Below are positions 8,096 to 15,690 of a DNA stretch of 64,000 nt, piece by piece; positions within the stretch are counted from its first letter, which is position 1, and each line of letters begins with the position of its first letter. The stretch comes from Streptomyces hygroscopicus subsp. hygroscopicus (lineage in GTDB: Bacteria; Actinomycetota; Actinomycetes; Streptomycetales; Streptomycetaceae). The position numbers and the translations under genes were made by a program. The stretch covers positions 124,001 through 188,000 of the forward strand of contig NZ_BSSM01000007.1 of NCBI RefSeq assembly GCF_030269125.1, read 5' to 3'. The notes under the pieces are model-generated. The model was not told the origin of the DNA. It was given only the letters and a program-made list of their open reading frames with translations, and made no database searches.

Positions 8096-8782
8096 ATGAC
8101 CACCGCACAGGGAGCCCGCGCACGGGCCAGGAACGAGGTAACCGCGGCCATCAAGGAAGAGGCCCGCAGGCAGCTCGCGGCCGACGGCGCGGTCAAGCTC
8201 TCCCTGCGTGCCGTCGCCCGTGAGCTGGGCATGGTCTCCTCCGCCCTCTATCGCTACTTCCCCAGCCGCGACGAGCTGTTGACCGCGCTGATCATCGACG
8301 CGTACGACGCCCTGGGCGCCGCCGCGGAGAAGGCGCGCGAGGACGCCGGCGACGCCCCGCCCGCGGCCTGCTTCACGGCGGTGTGCGAGGCGGTACGGGC
8401 CTGGGCGCTCGCCCATCCGCACGAGTACGCGCTGATCTACGGCTCGCCCGTGCCCGGCTACGCGGCCCCCGAGACCACGATCCCGGCCGCCGCCCGCACG
8501 GGCATGGTCCTCATCGGCATCTTCCGCGACGCCCAGCAGGGCCCCGGCCTCGCCGAACTCCCACTGCCCGACGAACTGCGCCCGGAGGCGGAGCGGTTGG
8601 CCGCGGACCTCGCGCCCGACCTGACGCCCGAGGTGGCCGCCGCCCTCGTCGCGGCCTGGGCGCAGCTGTTCGGCCTGGTGAGCTTCGAGCTGTTCGGCCA
8701 GTTCAACAACGTGATCGAGGACCGCGAGCGGTTCTTCCGGTACGCGGCCACGGGGCTGGCGCACGGGGCCGGTCTCGGGTAG
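8096..8782 (+). CDS. TetR/AcrR-family transcriptional regulator
   Basis: A 228-residue repressor. The N-terminal helix-turn-helix is clear: LSLRAVARELGMVSSALYRY and FPSRDELLTALIIDAY, near residues 36-70, followed by an all-helical ligand domain of the TetR_C type. The start is the ATG at 8096 (MTTAQGARARAR); an ATG at 8087 is also in frame. It is divergent from the DDN-type reductase, and the gap contains two matching palindromes, so autorepression and repression of the reductase are likely. The inducer is unknown but is probably a small aromatic or quinone-like compound, given the target enzyme class. Confidence 0.85.
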   Translation: MTTAQGARARARNEVTAAIKEEARRQLAADGAVKLSLRAVARELGMVSSALYRYFPSRDELLTALIIDAYDALGAAAEKAREDAGDAPPAACFTAVCEAVRAWALAHPHEYALIYGSPVPGYAAPETTIPAAARTGMVLIGIFRDAQQGPGLAELPLPDELRPEAERLAADLAPDLTPEVAAALVAAWAQLFGLVSFELFGQFNNVIEDRERFFRYAATGLAHGAGLG

Positions 8783-8842
8783 CCGCCCGGAGGCTCGGTA
8801 CCGGCTTTCTTTACCCGCCCATGGGACTGCTACGGTGCGTCG

Positions 8843-9247
8843 ATGACCTCGACGACGGACGAGCGGGCACTCGTGGCGCAGTGGCGGGGCATCCTGACCC
8901 TGCACGCCCGCACCCAGTGCGAACTGGACCGGACACTGAACGTCCACGGCCTGTGTGCCAGCGACTTCGAGGTCCTCGACCTGCTGGCCGAGTGCCGGGG
9001 TCCGCACGGCTGCGCCTACCGCGTCCAGGAGATCTCCGAGCGCGTCCATCTCACCCAGAGCGCGCTGTCCCGGCTCATCGGCCGCCTGGAGAAGGAGGGC
9101 CTGGTCGAGCGGGGCGTGTGCGCGGAGGACCGCCGGGGTGTGCGGGTGGCCCTCACCGGGAAGGGCCGCGCCCTGCACGCCGAGGTGCGGCCGGTGCAGC
9201 GCGCGGTACTGGCCCGGATGCTCGCGGAACCGGACCTTCCCGGCTGA
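8843..9247 (+). CDS. MarR-family transcriptional regulator
   Basis: A 134-residue winged-helix protein. The core reads EISERVHLTQSALSRLIGRL then EKEGLVERGVCAEDRRGVRV, near residues 57-95, with the DxRG/R wing that defines MarR regulators; the flanking helices give a dimer. It lies 60 bp after the tetR gene on the same strand and could be co-transcribed with it. No ribosome site is obvious. There is no adjacent gene with a clear shared palindrome, so its targets and ligand (often phenolic compounds or oxidants) are not known. It ends 6 bp before the convergent maleylpyruvate isomerase-type gene. Confidence 0.85.
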   Translation: MTSTTDERALVAQWRGILTLHARTQCELDRTLNVHGLCASDFEVLDLLAECRGPHGCAYRVQEISERVHLTQSALSRLIGRLEKEGLVERGVCAEDRRGVRVALTGKGRALHAEVRPVQRAVLARMLAEPDLPG

Positions 9248-9253
9248 CGGGGT

Positions 9254-9997
9254 TCAGATCCCGGACGTCTCCTGCCACAAGGCGGCCAGCGCGTGGTCCC
9301 CGGAGACATGCGGGACGGGGACGCGGTTCCACAGGGCCAGGTACAACTGGTCGGCGGGACCCGAGAGTTCGGCGTCGGCCTCCCCGCTCGCCCCACGGAC
9401 CGCCGCCGGAGGCTCGTCCGAGGTGAGCCGTACGGTCCACACCGCGTCCCGTCCCGCGTCGGTCGCGCGTACCCGCAGCACCTTCGGCTGGGCCGTCCGC
9501 ACCCGGCTCTTGGACCGGGCGTGGAAGCCGCGCAGCAACTCGTCGACGCCCTCCGCCCCGAGGGCCGAGGTGACCGGGGACGGCGTCCCGCCCCGGGCGG
9601 CCTCGGCGTCGTACCGGTGGACGGTCGTCTCGTGCGCCTGCCGCCTGGTCCAGAACGCCAGGGGCGACAGCTCGGGCAGCGGGAGGAAGGTCCAGCACTC
9701 CAGGTCGGCGGGGGCGGCGGACAGGGTGTCGACCAGCAGGCGGTGGCTGTCCCGGTACCAGGCGACCAGCTCGGCGCCGTCGAGGTCGGGCTCCTCGCCG
9801 ATCGGCCGGGGCGTGGTGTGTCCCTCGGCGACGAAGGCCGCGGCCCACCGGTGGACGGCGCCGGTGTGCCGCAGCAGGTCCCGCACCTGCCACTCGGGGC
9901 AGGTCGGAACCTTGGCGTCGGTGCCGGCCCGGTCGGCGGCCGCGGCGAGCAACTGGCCCTCGCGGTCGAGGGCATGGAGGAAATCGGCGGTCTGCAT
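9254..9997 (-). CDS. Maleylpyruvate isomerase family mycothiol-dependent enzyme
   Basis: A 247-residue protein of the DinB/MDMPI superfamily. The N-terminal metal-binding four-helix bundle is recognisable from TCPEWQVRDLLRHTGAVHRW (histidine near residue 43) and RRQAHETTVHRYDAE (H-x3-H-R-x-D-A, near residues 140-150), which supply the three metal histidines. A C-terminal SCP2-like part follows. In actinobacteria such enzymes use mycothiol as cofactor or substrate for isomerisation or S-transfer; the exact reaction here is unknown. The start is the ATG giving MQTADFLHAL. It lies 43 bp downstream of trpS on the same strand. Confidence 0.85.
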   Translation of the reverse strand: MQTADFLHALDREGQLLAAAADRAGTDAKVPTCPEWQVRDLLRHTGAVHRWAAAFVAEGHTTPRPIGEEPDLDGAELVAWYRDSHRLLVDTLSAAPADLECWTFLPLPELSPLAFWTRRQAHETTVHRYDAEAARGGTPSPVTSALGAEGVDELLRGFHARSKSRVRTAQPKVLRVRATDAGRDAVWTVRLTSDEPPAAVRGASGEADAELSGPADQLYLALWNRVPVPHVSGDHALAALWQETSGI

Positions 9998-10040
9998 GGG
10001 GCGATCCTGCCGGACGTGCCCGCCGCGCCGCACCAGGGTT

Positions 10041-11171
10041 TCAGTAGTCGCTGTTCATCGCGGCCCGCACCTCGGCCAGGGTGGCGTCGGCCACGGCGTT
10101 GGCCCGCTCGTTGCCCGCGCGCAGGATGCGGCGCAGCTCGGCGCGGTCCCGGGCGTACTCGGCGCGGCGGGCTCGGATCGGGGCCAGGTACTCGTTGACC
10201 GCCTCGGTCACGGTCTTCTTCAGCGCCGCCGCGCCCGCGGAACCGATGTCGGAGGCGACCTCCTCGGGTGTCCGGTTCTGGCACAGCGCGGCCAGCAGGA
10301 GCAGCGAGGAGACCTCCGGACGGGTGGCCGGGTCGTAGGTGATGCGGCGCTCGGAGTCGGTCTTGGCGCCCTTGAGCAGCCGCGCGGTCTCATCCGCGGT
10401 GGCGGCCAGGGTGATGGAGTTGCCCCGGCTCTTGCTCATCTTGGTGCCGTCGGTGCCGAGCAGCAGCGGCACCTCCGAGAGCAGGGCCTCGGGGCGGGGG
10501 AAGACGGGGGTGCCGTTGCCGTAGCGGTCGTTGAAGCGGCGGGCGACGGTCCGGGTCACCTCCAGGTGCGGGAGCTGGTCCTGGCCCACGGGGACCAGGT
10601 TGGCCTTGCAGAAGAGGATGTCGGCGGCCTGGTGCACGGGATAGGTGAACATCAGACCGCTGACCGCGGACTGGCGTGAGTGGACGATCTCGTCCTTCAC
10701 CGTGGGGTTGCGGTTCAGCTCGGCGACGGAGACGAGGCTGAGGAAGGGCAGCATCAGCTGGTTGAGGGCGGGGACGGCGCTGTGCGTGAAGATCGTGCTG
10801 CGCTCGGGGTCCACGCCGATGGCGAGGTAGTCGAGGACCAGCTCCTCCACGTGACCCTTCAGGTCGTCCGCGACGTCGCGGTCGGTCAGCACCTGGTAGT
10901 CCGCGATGATCACGAACAGTTCCACCCCGAGGTTCTGCAGCCGGACCCGGTTGTGGAGCGTGCCGAAGTAGTGGCCCAGGTGCAGCCGTCCGGTGGGCCG
11001 GTCGCCGGTCAGGATCCGGAACTTCGCCGGGTCCTCGGTGATCAGCTTCTCCAGCTCCGCGCTGCGGGTCCGCGCGGCGGACGTACCGAGCGCGTCGGAA
11101 GTGCCGGCGGCCGACGGGGCCTCGGAAGTCGGGGAAGCCTCGGACGGCACGGGCTGCTGATCGGGGTTCAT
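10041..11171 (-). CDS. trpS: Tryptophanyl-tRNA synthetase, auxiliary type
   Basis: A 376-residue class I aminoacyl-tRNA synthetase that charges tRNA-Trp. The HIGH motif is HLGH at residues 64-67 (context TGDRPTGRLHLGHYFG) and the KMSKS loop is at 244-248 (TDGTKMSKSRGNS). A variable 45-residue Ser/Ala/Pro-rich N-terminus precedes the catalytic domain. The sequence is of the divergent second bacterial TrpRS type, not the standard GNYxGA type. The transcript begins with a leader peptide holding two Trp codons and an attenuator hairpin, so the gene should be induced when charged tRNA-Trp is scarce. An attenuated auxiliary TrpRS that resists indolmycin is known in S. coelicolor; by analogy this may confer similar resistance (inference). 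Confidence 0.9.
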   Translation of the reverse strand: MNPDQQPVPSEASPTSEAPSAAGTSDALGTSAARTRSAELEKLITEDPAKFRILTGDRPTGRLHLGHYFGTLHNRVRLQNLGVELFVIIADYQVLTDRDVADDLKGHVEELVLDYLAIGVDPERSTIFTHSAVPALNQLMLPFLSLVSVAELNRNPTVKDEIVHSRQSAVSGLMFTYPVHQAADILFCKANLVPVGQDQLPHLEVTRTVARRFNDRYGNGTPVFPRPEALLSEVPLLLGTDGTKMSKSRGNSITLAATADETARLLKGAKTDSERRITYDPATRPEVSSLLLLAALCQNRTPEEVASDIGSAGAAALKKTVTEAVNEYLAPIRARRAEYARDRAELRRILRAGNERANAVADATLAEVRAAMNSDY

Positions 11172-11235
11172 TCGGTCTCCTGGTGGTGGATCGACGGGGG
11201 CCGCCGGGACGCCCCGCCCCTGATCCAGGGACACG

Positions 11236-11261
11236 AAAAGGGCCGTCCATGCGAACGGCCC
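11236..11261 (-). terminator. Attenuator terminator hairpin of trpS
   Basis: On the minus strand GGGCCGT (11261-11255) and ACGGCCC (11246-11240) form a perfect 7-bp stem with an 8-nt loop, followed by TTTT (11239-11236). It lies between the leader peptide and trpS, as expected of a regulated intrinsic terminator. Confidence 0.8.
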
Positions 11262-11329
11262 GGTTCATGCCTGTGCGGCGGCCGCTCCTACGAGGAGCGC
11301 CACCAGCACGGACACGACGAAAGATGCAT
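11262..11329 (-). promoter_or_regulatory. Ribosome-mediated transcription attenuator, trpS leader
   Basis: Three alternative structures can be read in the leader RNA. First, CGCTCCT/AGGAGCG (11299-11293 with 11289-11283, loop CGT) forms a pause hairpin overlapping the end of the leader peptide. Second, its 3' arm region GAGCGGCC can instead pair with GGCCGTTC of the terminator's 5' arm, giving 8 pairs with one G-U; this is the antiterminator. Third, the terminator itself. A ribosome stalled at the tandem UGG codons would cover the first arm and favour the antiterminator. A possible -10 box TATCAT (11341-11336) lies 6 nt before the leader ATG, so the leader may be translated from a leaderless mRNA. 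Confidence 0.75.
11288..11329 (-). CDS. trpS leader peptide with tandem Trp codons
   Basis: A 13-residue ORF, MHLSSCPCWWRSS, on the minus strand. Two adjacent UGG codons sit 5 codons from the end, and the stop codon lies in the pause hairpin. The sequence is too short for gene finders, but the Trp-Trp pair, its place between promoter and terminator, and the trpS gene downstream make a sensing role convincing. There is no ribosome site before the ATG. Confidence 0.8.
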   Translation of the reverse strand: MHLSSCPCWWRSS

Positions 11330-11455
11330 GGGGCAATGATAGCGGGGCCGGGGGCGGCCGGCCAGCGTGGGCCCGGCCACGCCCCCGGTCCCCCCTCGTC
11401 CGCCGGCCCCCCGGAAAGCCGGGGAGCCGGATGCGCGGGGACGGCCGGGAAGGCG

Positions 11456-12625
11456 TCAGCCGTTCAGGCCCCGGCGCGTCGCCACCCCGACGAGGGCGGC
11501 CACGGCGGCCAGCACGGCCACGCTGGTGAGGGCGGTGGGCAGGGAGAACCAGTCGGCCATGAACCCGATCGCGGGCGGCCCGAGCAGCATGCCGCCGTAG
11601 CCGAGGGTGGAGGCGACGGCGACGCCCGAGGCCCCGCTGAGAGCGCCGGCCCGCTCGATGGCGACCGGGAAGATGTTGGCGAGTCCGAGCCCGGTGACCG
11701 CGAAACCGGCCAGCGCCACCCAGACCGACGGCGCCAGCGAGCCGAGCAGCATGCCCACCGCCGCGACGGAGCCACCGGCGATCACCGTACGGGCCCGGCC
11801 CAGACGGCCCAGCAGCGCCGTGCCGGAGAGCCGCCCGGCGGTCATGGCGAGCGCGAACAAGGCGTACCCGGCCGCCGCCGTCCCCGCGGACGCCGTCAGG
11901 TCCTGCTTGAGATGGAGCGCGCCCCAGTCGGCCATGGCGCCCTCGCCGTACGCGTCGCACAGCGCGACCAGTCCGAAGCCCACGACGAGCCAGCGCCCAC
12001 CGGCGCGGGGGGTTCGGCCCGCACCGGCCCGAGCGGGCTCCTGGTCGTCGGCCGGCGGCGGGGGCGGGTCGTGCCGCAGCAGCGCCCGCCCGGCGACGGC
12101 CGTCACGAGCAGCCCGATCACGGTGATGCCGAGCAGATGGCGGGTGGGCGAGAGGAAACCGGCGGCCAGCCCGCCGACGCCCGCGCCCACCATCCCGCCG
12201 AGGCTGAACGCGGCATGGAAGCTGGGCATGATCGGCCGTCGTACGGCGGCGACGAGATCGACGGCGGCACTGTTGAACGCGACGTTGACGCCCCCGTACG
12301 CCGCGCCGAAGACCAGCAGTACGGCGCCGAGCGCGACCGCGGAGTGGGTGAGCGGGGGAAGGGCGACGCTGAGGGCGAGGACGACCATCCAGGCCACCGT
12401 CACCGGGTGGCTGCCGTACCGGCGGCACAGGCGCCCGGTCAGCATCATGGTCAGCACGGCCCCGGCGGACACCCCGAGCAGCGCGAGGCCGAGCGCCCCG
12501 GCGGAGGCGTGGGTCTGGTGCTTGATGTCCGGGATCCGCACCACCCATCCCGAGAAGACGAACCCGTCCAGCGCGAAGAACGCGGTGATCGACACTCGCA
12601 GCGCGACGAGTTCCCGGCCCGGCAC
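11456..12625 (-). CDS. MFS transporter
   Basis: A membrane protein of about 389 residues with twelve predicted hydrophobic segments in two halves joined by a Pro/Asp/Ala-rich loop near residue 195. Family marks are LTGRLCRRYGSHPV (motif A-like, loop 2-3) and the repeated small-residue helices such as LGGMVGAGVGGLAAGFLSP. It resembles the inner-membrane MFS proteins related to YbjJ/fucose permease-like carriers. Substrate and direction cannot be assigned. The start is uncertain: GTG codons at 12661, 12625 and 12595 are in frame and none has a good ribosome site; I chose the middle one. It is divergent from the SnoaL-like gene. Confidence 0.8.
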   Translation of the reverse strand: MPGRELVALRVSITAFFALDGFVFSGWVVRIPDIKHQTHASAGALGLALLGVSAGAVLTMMLTGRLCRRYGSHPVTVAWMVVLALSVALPPLTHSAVALGAVLLVFGAAYGGVNVAFNSAAVDLVAAVRRPIMPSFHAAFSLGGMVGAGVGGLAAGFLSPTRHLLGITVIGLLVTAVAGRALLRHDPPPPPADDQEPARAGAGRTPRAGGRWLVVGFGLVALCDAYGEGAMADWGALHLKQDLTASAGTAAAGYALFALAMTAGRLSGTALLGRLGRARTVIAGGSVAAVGMLLGSLAPSVWVALAGFAVTGLGLANIFPVAIERAGALSGASGVAVASTLGYGGMLLGPPAIGFMADWFSLPTALTSVAVLAAVAALVGVATRRGLNG

Positions 12626-12629
12626 GACA

Positions 12630-12663
12630 TTGTGCGTTCGGGTTTTGTTTATTAGCGGCACAA
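12630..12663. promoter_or_regulatory. AT-rich promoter with inverted repeat
   Basis: TTGTGC (12630-12635) and GCACAA (12658-12663) form a 6-bp inverted repeat around an AT-rich core (GTTTTGTTTATTA) in the MFS/SnoaL divergent gap. The low GC stands out strongly here and marks a likely promoter/operator for the MFS gene. Confidence 0.35.
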
Positions 12664-12731
12664 AGTCAGCGTAGGGTGCGGCCGAGGGGCGCGGCAAGGG
12701 GTTTCGGCGTGGGGCCGTACGCTCGGGTGTC

Positions 12732-13166
12732 ATGGACGCAGCCGCGGGTACGACCGCCGTCCCGAACCTGATCGCCAGGTATGCCGAGTTGGTCGACGCC
12801 GGTGACTTCGCCGGGGTCGGTGCGCTGTTCGCCGGGGGTGTCTTCGTCGGGAGCGGGGCGCCGGCCGAGGGGAGCGAGGCCGTCGAGAGGATGCTCCGGG
12901 ACACCGTGATCCTCTACGAGGACGGTACGCCACGGACCCATCACGCCGTCACGAACATCGCCGTCGAGGTGGACGAGGAGGCGGGTACCGCCGCCGCGCG
13001 TTCCCGCGTCACCGTCTTCCAGGCCCTGCCCGAGCTGCCGTTGCAGCCCATCGCCGCGGGGCGTTACGAGGACCGCTTCGAACGCAGGGGGGAGCGCTGG
13101 GAGTTCGCGGAGCGGCGAGTCCGGATCCACCTCGTGGGCGATGTGAGCCGGCACCTGCGTGCGTAG
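12732..13166 (+). CDS. SnoaL-like / nuclear transport factor 2 family protein
   Basis: A 144-residue cone-shaped alpha+beta barrel protein of the NTF2/SnoaL-like superfamily. The N-terminal helix NLIARYAELVDAGDFAGVGA, the AEGSEAVERMLRD helix, and the strand pattern THHAVTNIAVEVDEE...AAARSRVTVFQ...GRYEDRFERRGERWEFAERRV match the fold, with the typical aromatic His-His after the third helix. Members are small cyclases, dehydratases or isomerases, or simply ligand-binding domains, so no reaction is assigned. It is divergent from the MFS transporter gene and may belong to the same response. Confidence 0.75.
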   Translation: MDAAAGTTAVPNLIARYAELVDAGDFAGVGALFAGGVFVGSGAPAEGSEAVERMLRDTVILYEDGTPRTHHAVTNIAVEVDEEAGTAAARSRVTVFQALPELPLQPIAAGRYEDRFERRGERWEFAERRVRIHLVGDVSRHLRA

Positions 13167-13240
13167 GCCGGCGGTTGCCGAAATGGCCTCCTGAGGACAG
13201 GATTTGGCCGGTACGTGAGCCCATTCGGCGCCCGGGTGGC

Positions 13241-13268
13241 TTGCTTTGCGTCCGGACTGGTGTATAGG
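13241..13268 (+). promoter_or_regulatory. Candidate vegetative promoter
   Basis: TTGCTT (13241-13246), a 16-bp spacer and TATAGG (13263-13268) resemble a housekeeping sigma promoter about 84 bp before the luciferase-family gene. Confidence 0.3.
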
Positions 13269-13351
13269 GCTGCCGACCCGGTGTGGATACAGGTCGGTTA
13301 ATGCTTGCTCACGCGCTGGTTGCGGCGGGATGAGCGCGTCATGATGGGCCC

Positions 13352-13747
13352 ATGACGTTGGCCTCGCGCGCACTCGCGCAACTGGCGACCTGGCCGGACC
13401 TGAGACAGGCCGTGCCGAGCTGCGGTCAGGGACAGGCGGTGGTTTCCGCCAAGGGTGAGATCGTCCATTTCCACTCGGACCGTGATGTCGATCTGCGGCT
13501 GACCGACCGGGCGATCCGGCGGTTCGCCCGGGATCTCAAGCGCTCCGGCGTGATCAGGATCGTGCCCGGCTCGCCGTGGGTGACCCTGCGCCTCGACGCC
13601 GCGAGCGACGTCGATCTGCTGCTGACCCTGGTCAGTGCGGCGCTCCAGGCGCAGCAGTTCCCGCCCGACACGGTCGACCGCCCCCTGATGGGCTGCAACG
13701 ACCAACGGGGCGCCGGATTCGTGAAGGCGGATCTCGGGGCGTTCTGA
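13352..13747 (+). CDS. Luciferase-family (DUF5519-like) protein
   Basis: A 131-residue small protein of the family annotated as luciferase or DUF5519, found widely in actinobacteria. It shows the conserved strand IVHFHSDRDVDLRLTDRAI near residue 37 and the PGSPWVTLRLDAASDVDLLL block near residue 73, plus a C-terminal WRITTEN-like tail GAGFVKADLG. Despite the name there is no sign of light-producing chemistry, and the function is unknown. It is cytosolic, without signal or membrane segments. Its last codons overlap one arm of a perfect 23-bp hairpin that it shares with the convergent DeoR gene. Confidence 0.65.
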   Translation: MTLASRALAQLATWPDLRQAVPSCGQGQAVVSAKGEIVHFHSDRDVDLRLTDRAIRRFARDLKRSGVIRIVPGSPWVTLRLDAASDVDLLLTLVSAALQAQQFPPDTVDRPLMGCNDQRGAGFVKADLGAF

Positions 13748-13797
13748 GGAGGCCGGTCTCCGCGTCATACGGCGATGACGCGGAGACCGGCCTCCTC
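13746..13797. terminator. Bidirectional terminator, perfect 23-bp stem
   Basis: The 23 bases at 13746-13768 are exactly complementary to 13775-13797, with a 6-nt loop (ACGGCG). One arm starts inside the stop codon of the luciferase-family gene; the other is coding sequence for the last residues of the DeoR protein (LEEAGLRVIAV). There is no U-run on either side, but stability must be extreme, and the hairpin forms in both transcripts. Confidence 0.8.
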
Positions 13798-14544
13798 GAG
13801 ACGGTGGACCGTGTCCTGGTCCACCGCCGTGTCCGTCACCAGGGTGTCCACCAGGTGCGCGGGGCAGATCCGGGCGAACGCCCGCCGGCCCAGCTTGCTG
13901 GAGTCCGCGGCGACCACGACCCGTTCGGCGCGCTCGCACAGCAGCCGGTTGATCGCCGCCTCGGCCTCGTCGTGCGCCGCCGCGCCGTGCACCACGTCGA
14001 AGGCGACCACCCCGAGCACCGCCACGTCCAGCCTGATCTGCCCGAGCACCCCGTCCGCGAGCGGACCGATCAGCTCGTACGACTGCGGGCGGGCCACCCC
14101 GCCGGTGACCACGATCTTGAACTGCGGCCGTACGGCCAGCTCGTTGGCGATGTTCAGCGCGTTGGTGACGACGGTCAGTGCCGGGGAGCCGGTGGCCAGG
14201 TCGCCGCGGACGGCGAGGGCGCGGGCCACCTCCGTGGTGGTCGTACCGCCGGTCAGCCCCACCGCCTCGCCCGGCGCCACGAGATCGGCCACCGCCGCGG
14301 CGATGCGCTGCTTCTCGGAGGCGCGGCGGGCCGTCTTGTAGCGCAGCGGGAGTTCGTACGACACCCCGTGCACCACCGCGCCGCCCCGGGTGCGGACCAG
14401 CATCTGCTGCTCGGCGAGCTGGTCGAGGTCCCGGCGGATCGTCGCCGCCGACACCCCGAGCTCGGCCGCCGCCTCCTCGACGTCCAGCCGGCCGCGCTCC
14501 ACGAGCAGCTCCAGCAGCGCCTTCCAGCGGGCGTCCCGGGACAT
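13765..14544 (-). CDS. DeoR/GlpR-family transcriptional regulator of sugar metabolism
   Basis: A 259-residue DeoR-type repressor. The N-terminal helix-turn-helix (RLDVEEAAAELGVSAATIRR then DLDQLAEQQMLVRTRGGAVV) carries the family signature with RRDLxxL. The C-terminal ISOCOT sugar-phosphate sensor includes LTGGTTTTEVARAL, VVTNALNIANELA and VVAADSSKLG. The natural ligand is a phosphorylated sugar. It is divergent from a SIS-domain isomerase and class II aldolase pair, and a 7-bp inverted repeat lies in the gap. It should therefore repress that catabolic pair, probably for tagatose-, galactosamine- or inositol-like sugar phosphates (inference). Confidence 0.88.
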   Translation of the reverse strand: MSRDARWKALLELLVERGRLDVEEAAAELGVSAATIRRDLDQLAEQQMLVRTRGGAVVHGVSYELPLRYKTARRASEKQRIAAAVADLVAPGEAVGLTGGTTTTEVARALAVRGDLATGSPALTVVTNALNIANELAVRPQFKIVVTGGVARPQSYELIGPLADGVLGQIRLDVAVLGVVAFDVVHGAAAHDEAEAAINRLLCERAERVVVAADSSKLGRRAFARICPAHLVDTLVTDTAVDQDTVHRLEEAGLRVIAV

Positions 14545-14627
14545 CCGCGGCCTCCGTTCTCCGAGCGTTCTCCGAGCGGTGACCCTAACGCACCCCCCGC
14601 GTGCGCCCCCGCCTTTACGAGACTGCT

Positions 14628-14669
14628 TGATTGTGCTCGAAAGCGCGCTATATCTTGCAGGAACAATCA
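14628..14669. promoter_or_regulatory. DeoR operator: inverted TGATTGT elements
   Basis: TGATTGT (14628-14634) and ACAATCA (14663-14669) are exact inverse copies flanking an AT-rich core with TATATC, 24 bp before the SIS gene start. The extended arms TGATTGTgCtcGaAAG also match. Spacing between arm starts is 35 bp. Confidence 0.6.
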
Positions 14670-14692
14670 GTGAGGCCAGGGGAGGGTGCGGG

Positions 14693-15652
14693 ATGACCCA
14701 TGTCGAGGACGAGCTGAAGAGCCAGCCCGAGTGCTGGACGCGGGCGGCCGAGGAGGCGGGGCGGCACCGGGAGGCGCTGCCGGCGCCGGGGGAGCGGGTC
14801 GCCGTCGTGGGCTGCGGGACCTCGTACTTCATGGCGCAGGCGGTGGCCGCGCTGCGCGAGGGCGCCGGACTGGGCGAGACCGACGCGTTCGCCGCCTCGG
14901 AGTTCCCGTACGGACGCTCGTACGACCGGGTGATCGCCCTCACCCGCTCCGGCACCACCACCGAAGTCCTCGAACTGCTGGGCCGGTCGAGGGGCAAGGC
15001 GACCCGGACGACCGCCGTCACCGCCGACCCCGCCACCCCCGTGATGACCGCCGCCGACGACGTCGTGGTGCTGGACTTCGCCGACGAACGCTCCGTCGTC
15101 CAGACCCGCTTCGCCACCACCGCCCTCACCCTCCTGCGCGCCCACCTCGGTCTGCACACGGACTCCGTCGTCGCCGACGGCCGCACCGCGCTCACCACCG
15201 ATCTGCCGAAAGGGCTGGTCGAGTGCACCCAGTTCACCTTCCTGGGACGCGGCTGGACGGTCGGCCTCGCCAACGAGGCCGGGCTGAAGATGCGTGAGGC
15301 GTCCCTGTCCTGGACCGAGGCCTATCCGGCGATGGAGTACCGGCACGGCCCGATCAGCATCACCACCGAGTCCACCGCCACCTGGATGTTCGGGGAGGCA
15401 CCCCGGGGACTCGCCGAACAGGTCCGCGCCACCGGGGGGCGGTGGATCGCGGGCCGCCTCGACCCGCTCGCCGAACTCGTCCGCGCCCAGCGGCTCGCGG
15501 TCGCCGTCGCCGCGGCGCGGGGACTCGACCCGGACCGGCCGCGCCATCTCACGCGCTCCGTGATCCTCCCCGCGGGGCCCGCGGGCCCCGCCGAGGTCCC
15601 CGAGCCCCGCGAGGCCGCCGAGACCGCCGTCACCTCCTCCGACGCCGTCTGA
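14693..15652 (+). CDS. SIS-domain sugar isomerase/deaminase (AgaS-like)
   Basis: A 319-residue protein with two SIS (sugar isomerase) domains. The first holds VAVVGCGTSYFMAQAVAALR and the phosphate-binding ALTRSGTTTEVLELL near residue 85; the second holds FLGRGWTVGLANEAGLKMRE and the YRHGPISI segment near residue 215 that closes the active site in GlmS and AgaS. It lacks a glutaminase domain, so it is an isomerase or deaminase acting on a sugar phosphate such as galactosamine-6-phosphate or a ketose/aldose pair. GGAGGG precedes the ATG. It lies 38 bp before the aldolase gene, giving a two-gene catabolic operon. Confidence 0.82.
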   Translation: MTHVEDELKSQPECWTRAAEEAGRHREALPAPGERVAVVGCGTSYFMAQAVAALREGAGLGETDAFAASEFPYGRSYDRVIALTRSGTTTEVLELLGRSRGKATRTTAVTADPATPVMTAADDVVVLDFADERSVVQTRFATTALTLLRAHLGLHTDSVVADGRTALTTDLPKGLVECTQFTFLGRGWTVGLANEAGLKMREASLSWTEAYPAMEYRHGPISITTESTATWMFGEAPRGLAEQVRATGGRWIAGRLDPLAELVRAQRLAVAVAAARGLDPDRPRHLTRSVILPAGPAGPAEVPEPREAAETAVTSSDAV

Positions 15653-15690
15653 CCGCTCCCGCCGTACCGCGCCCCGGAAGGACACCCGAA

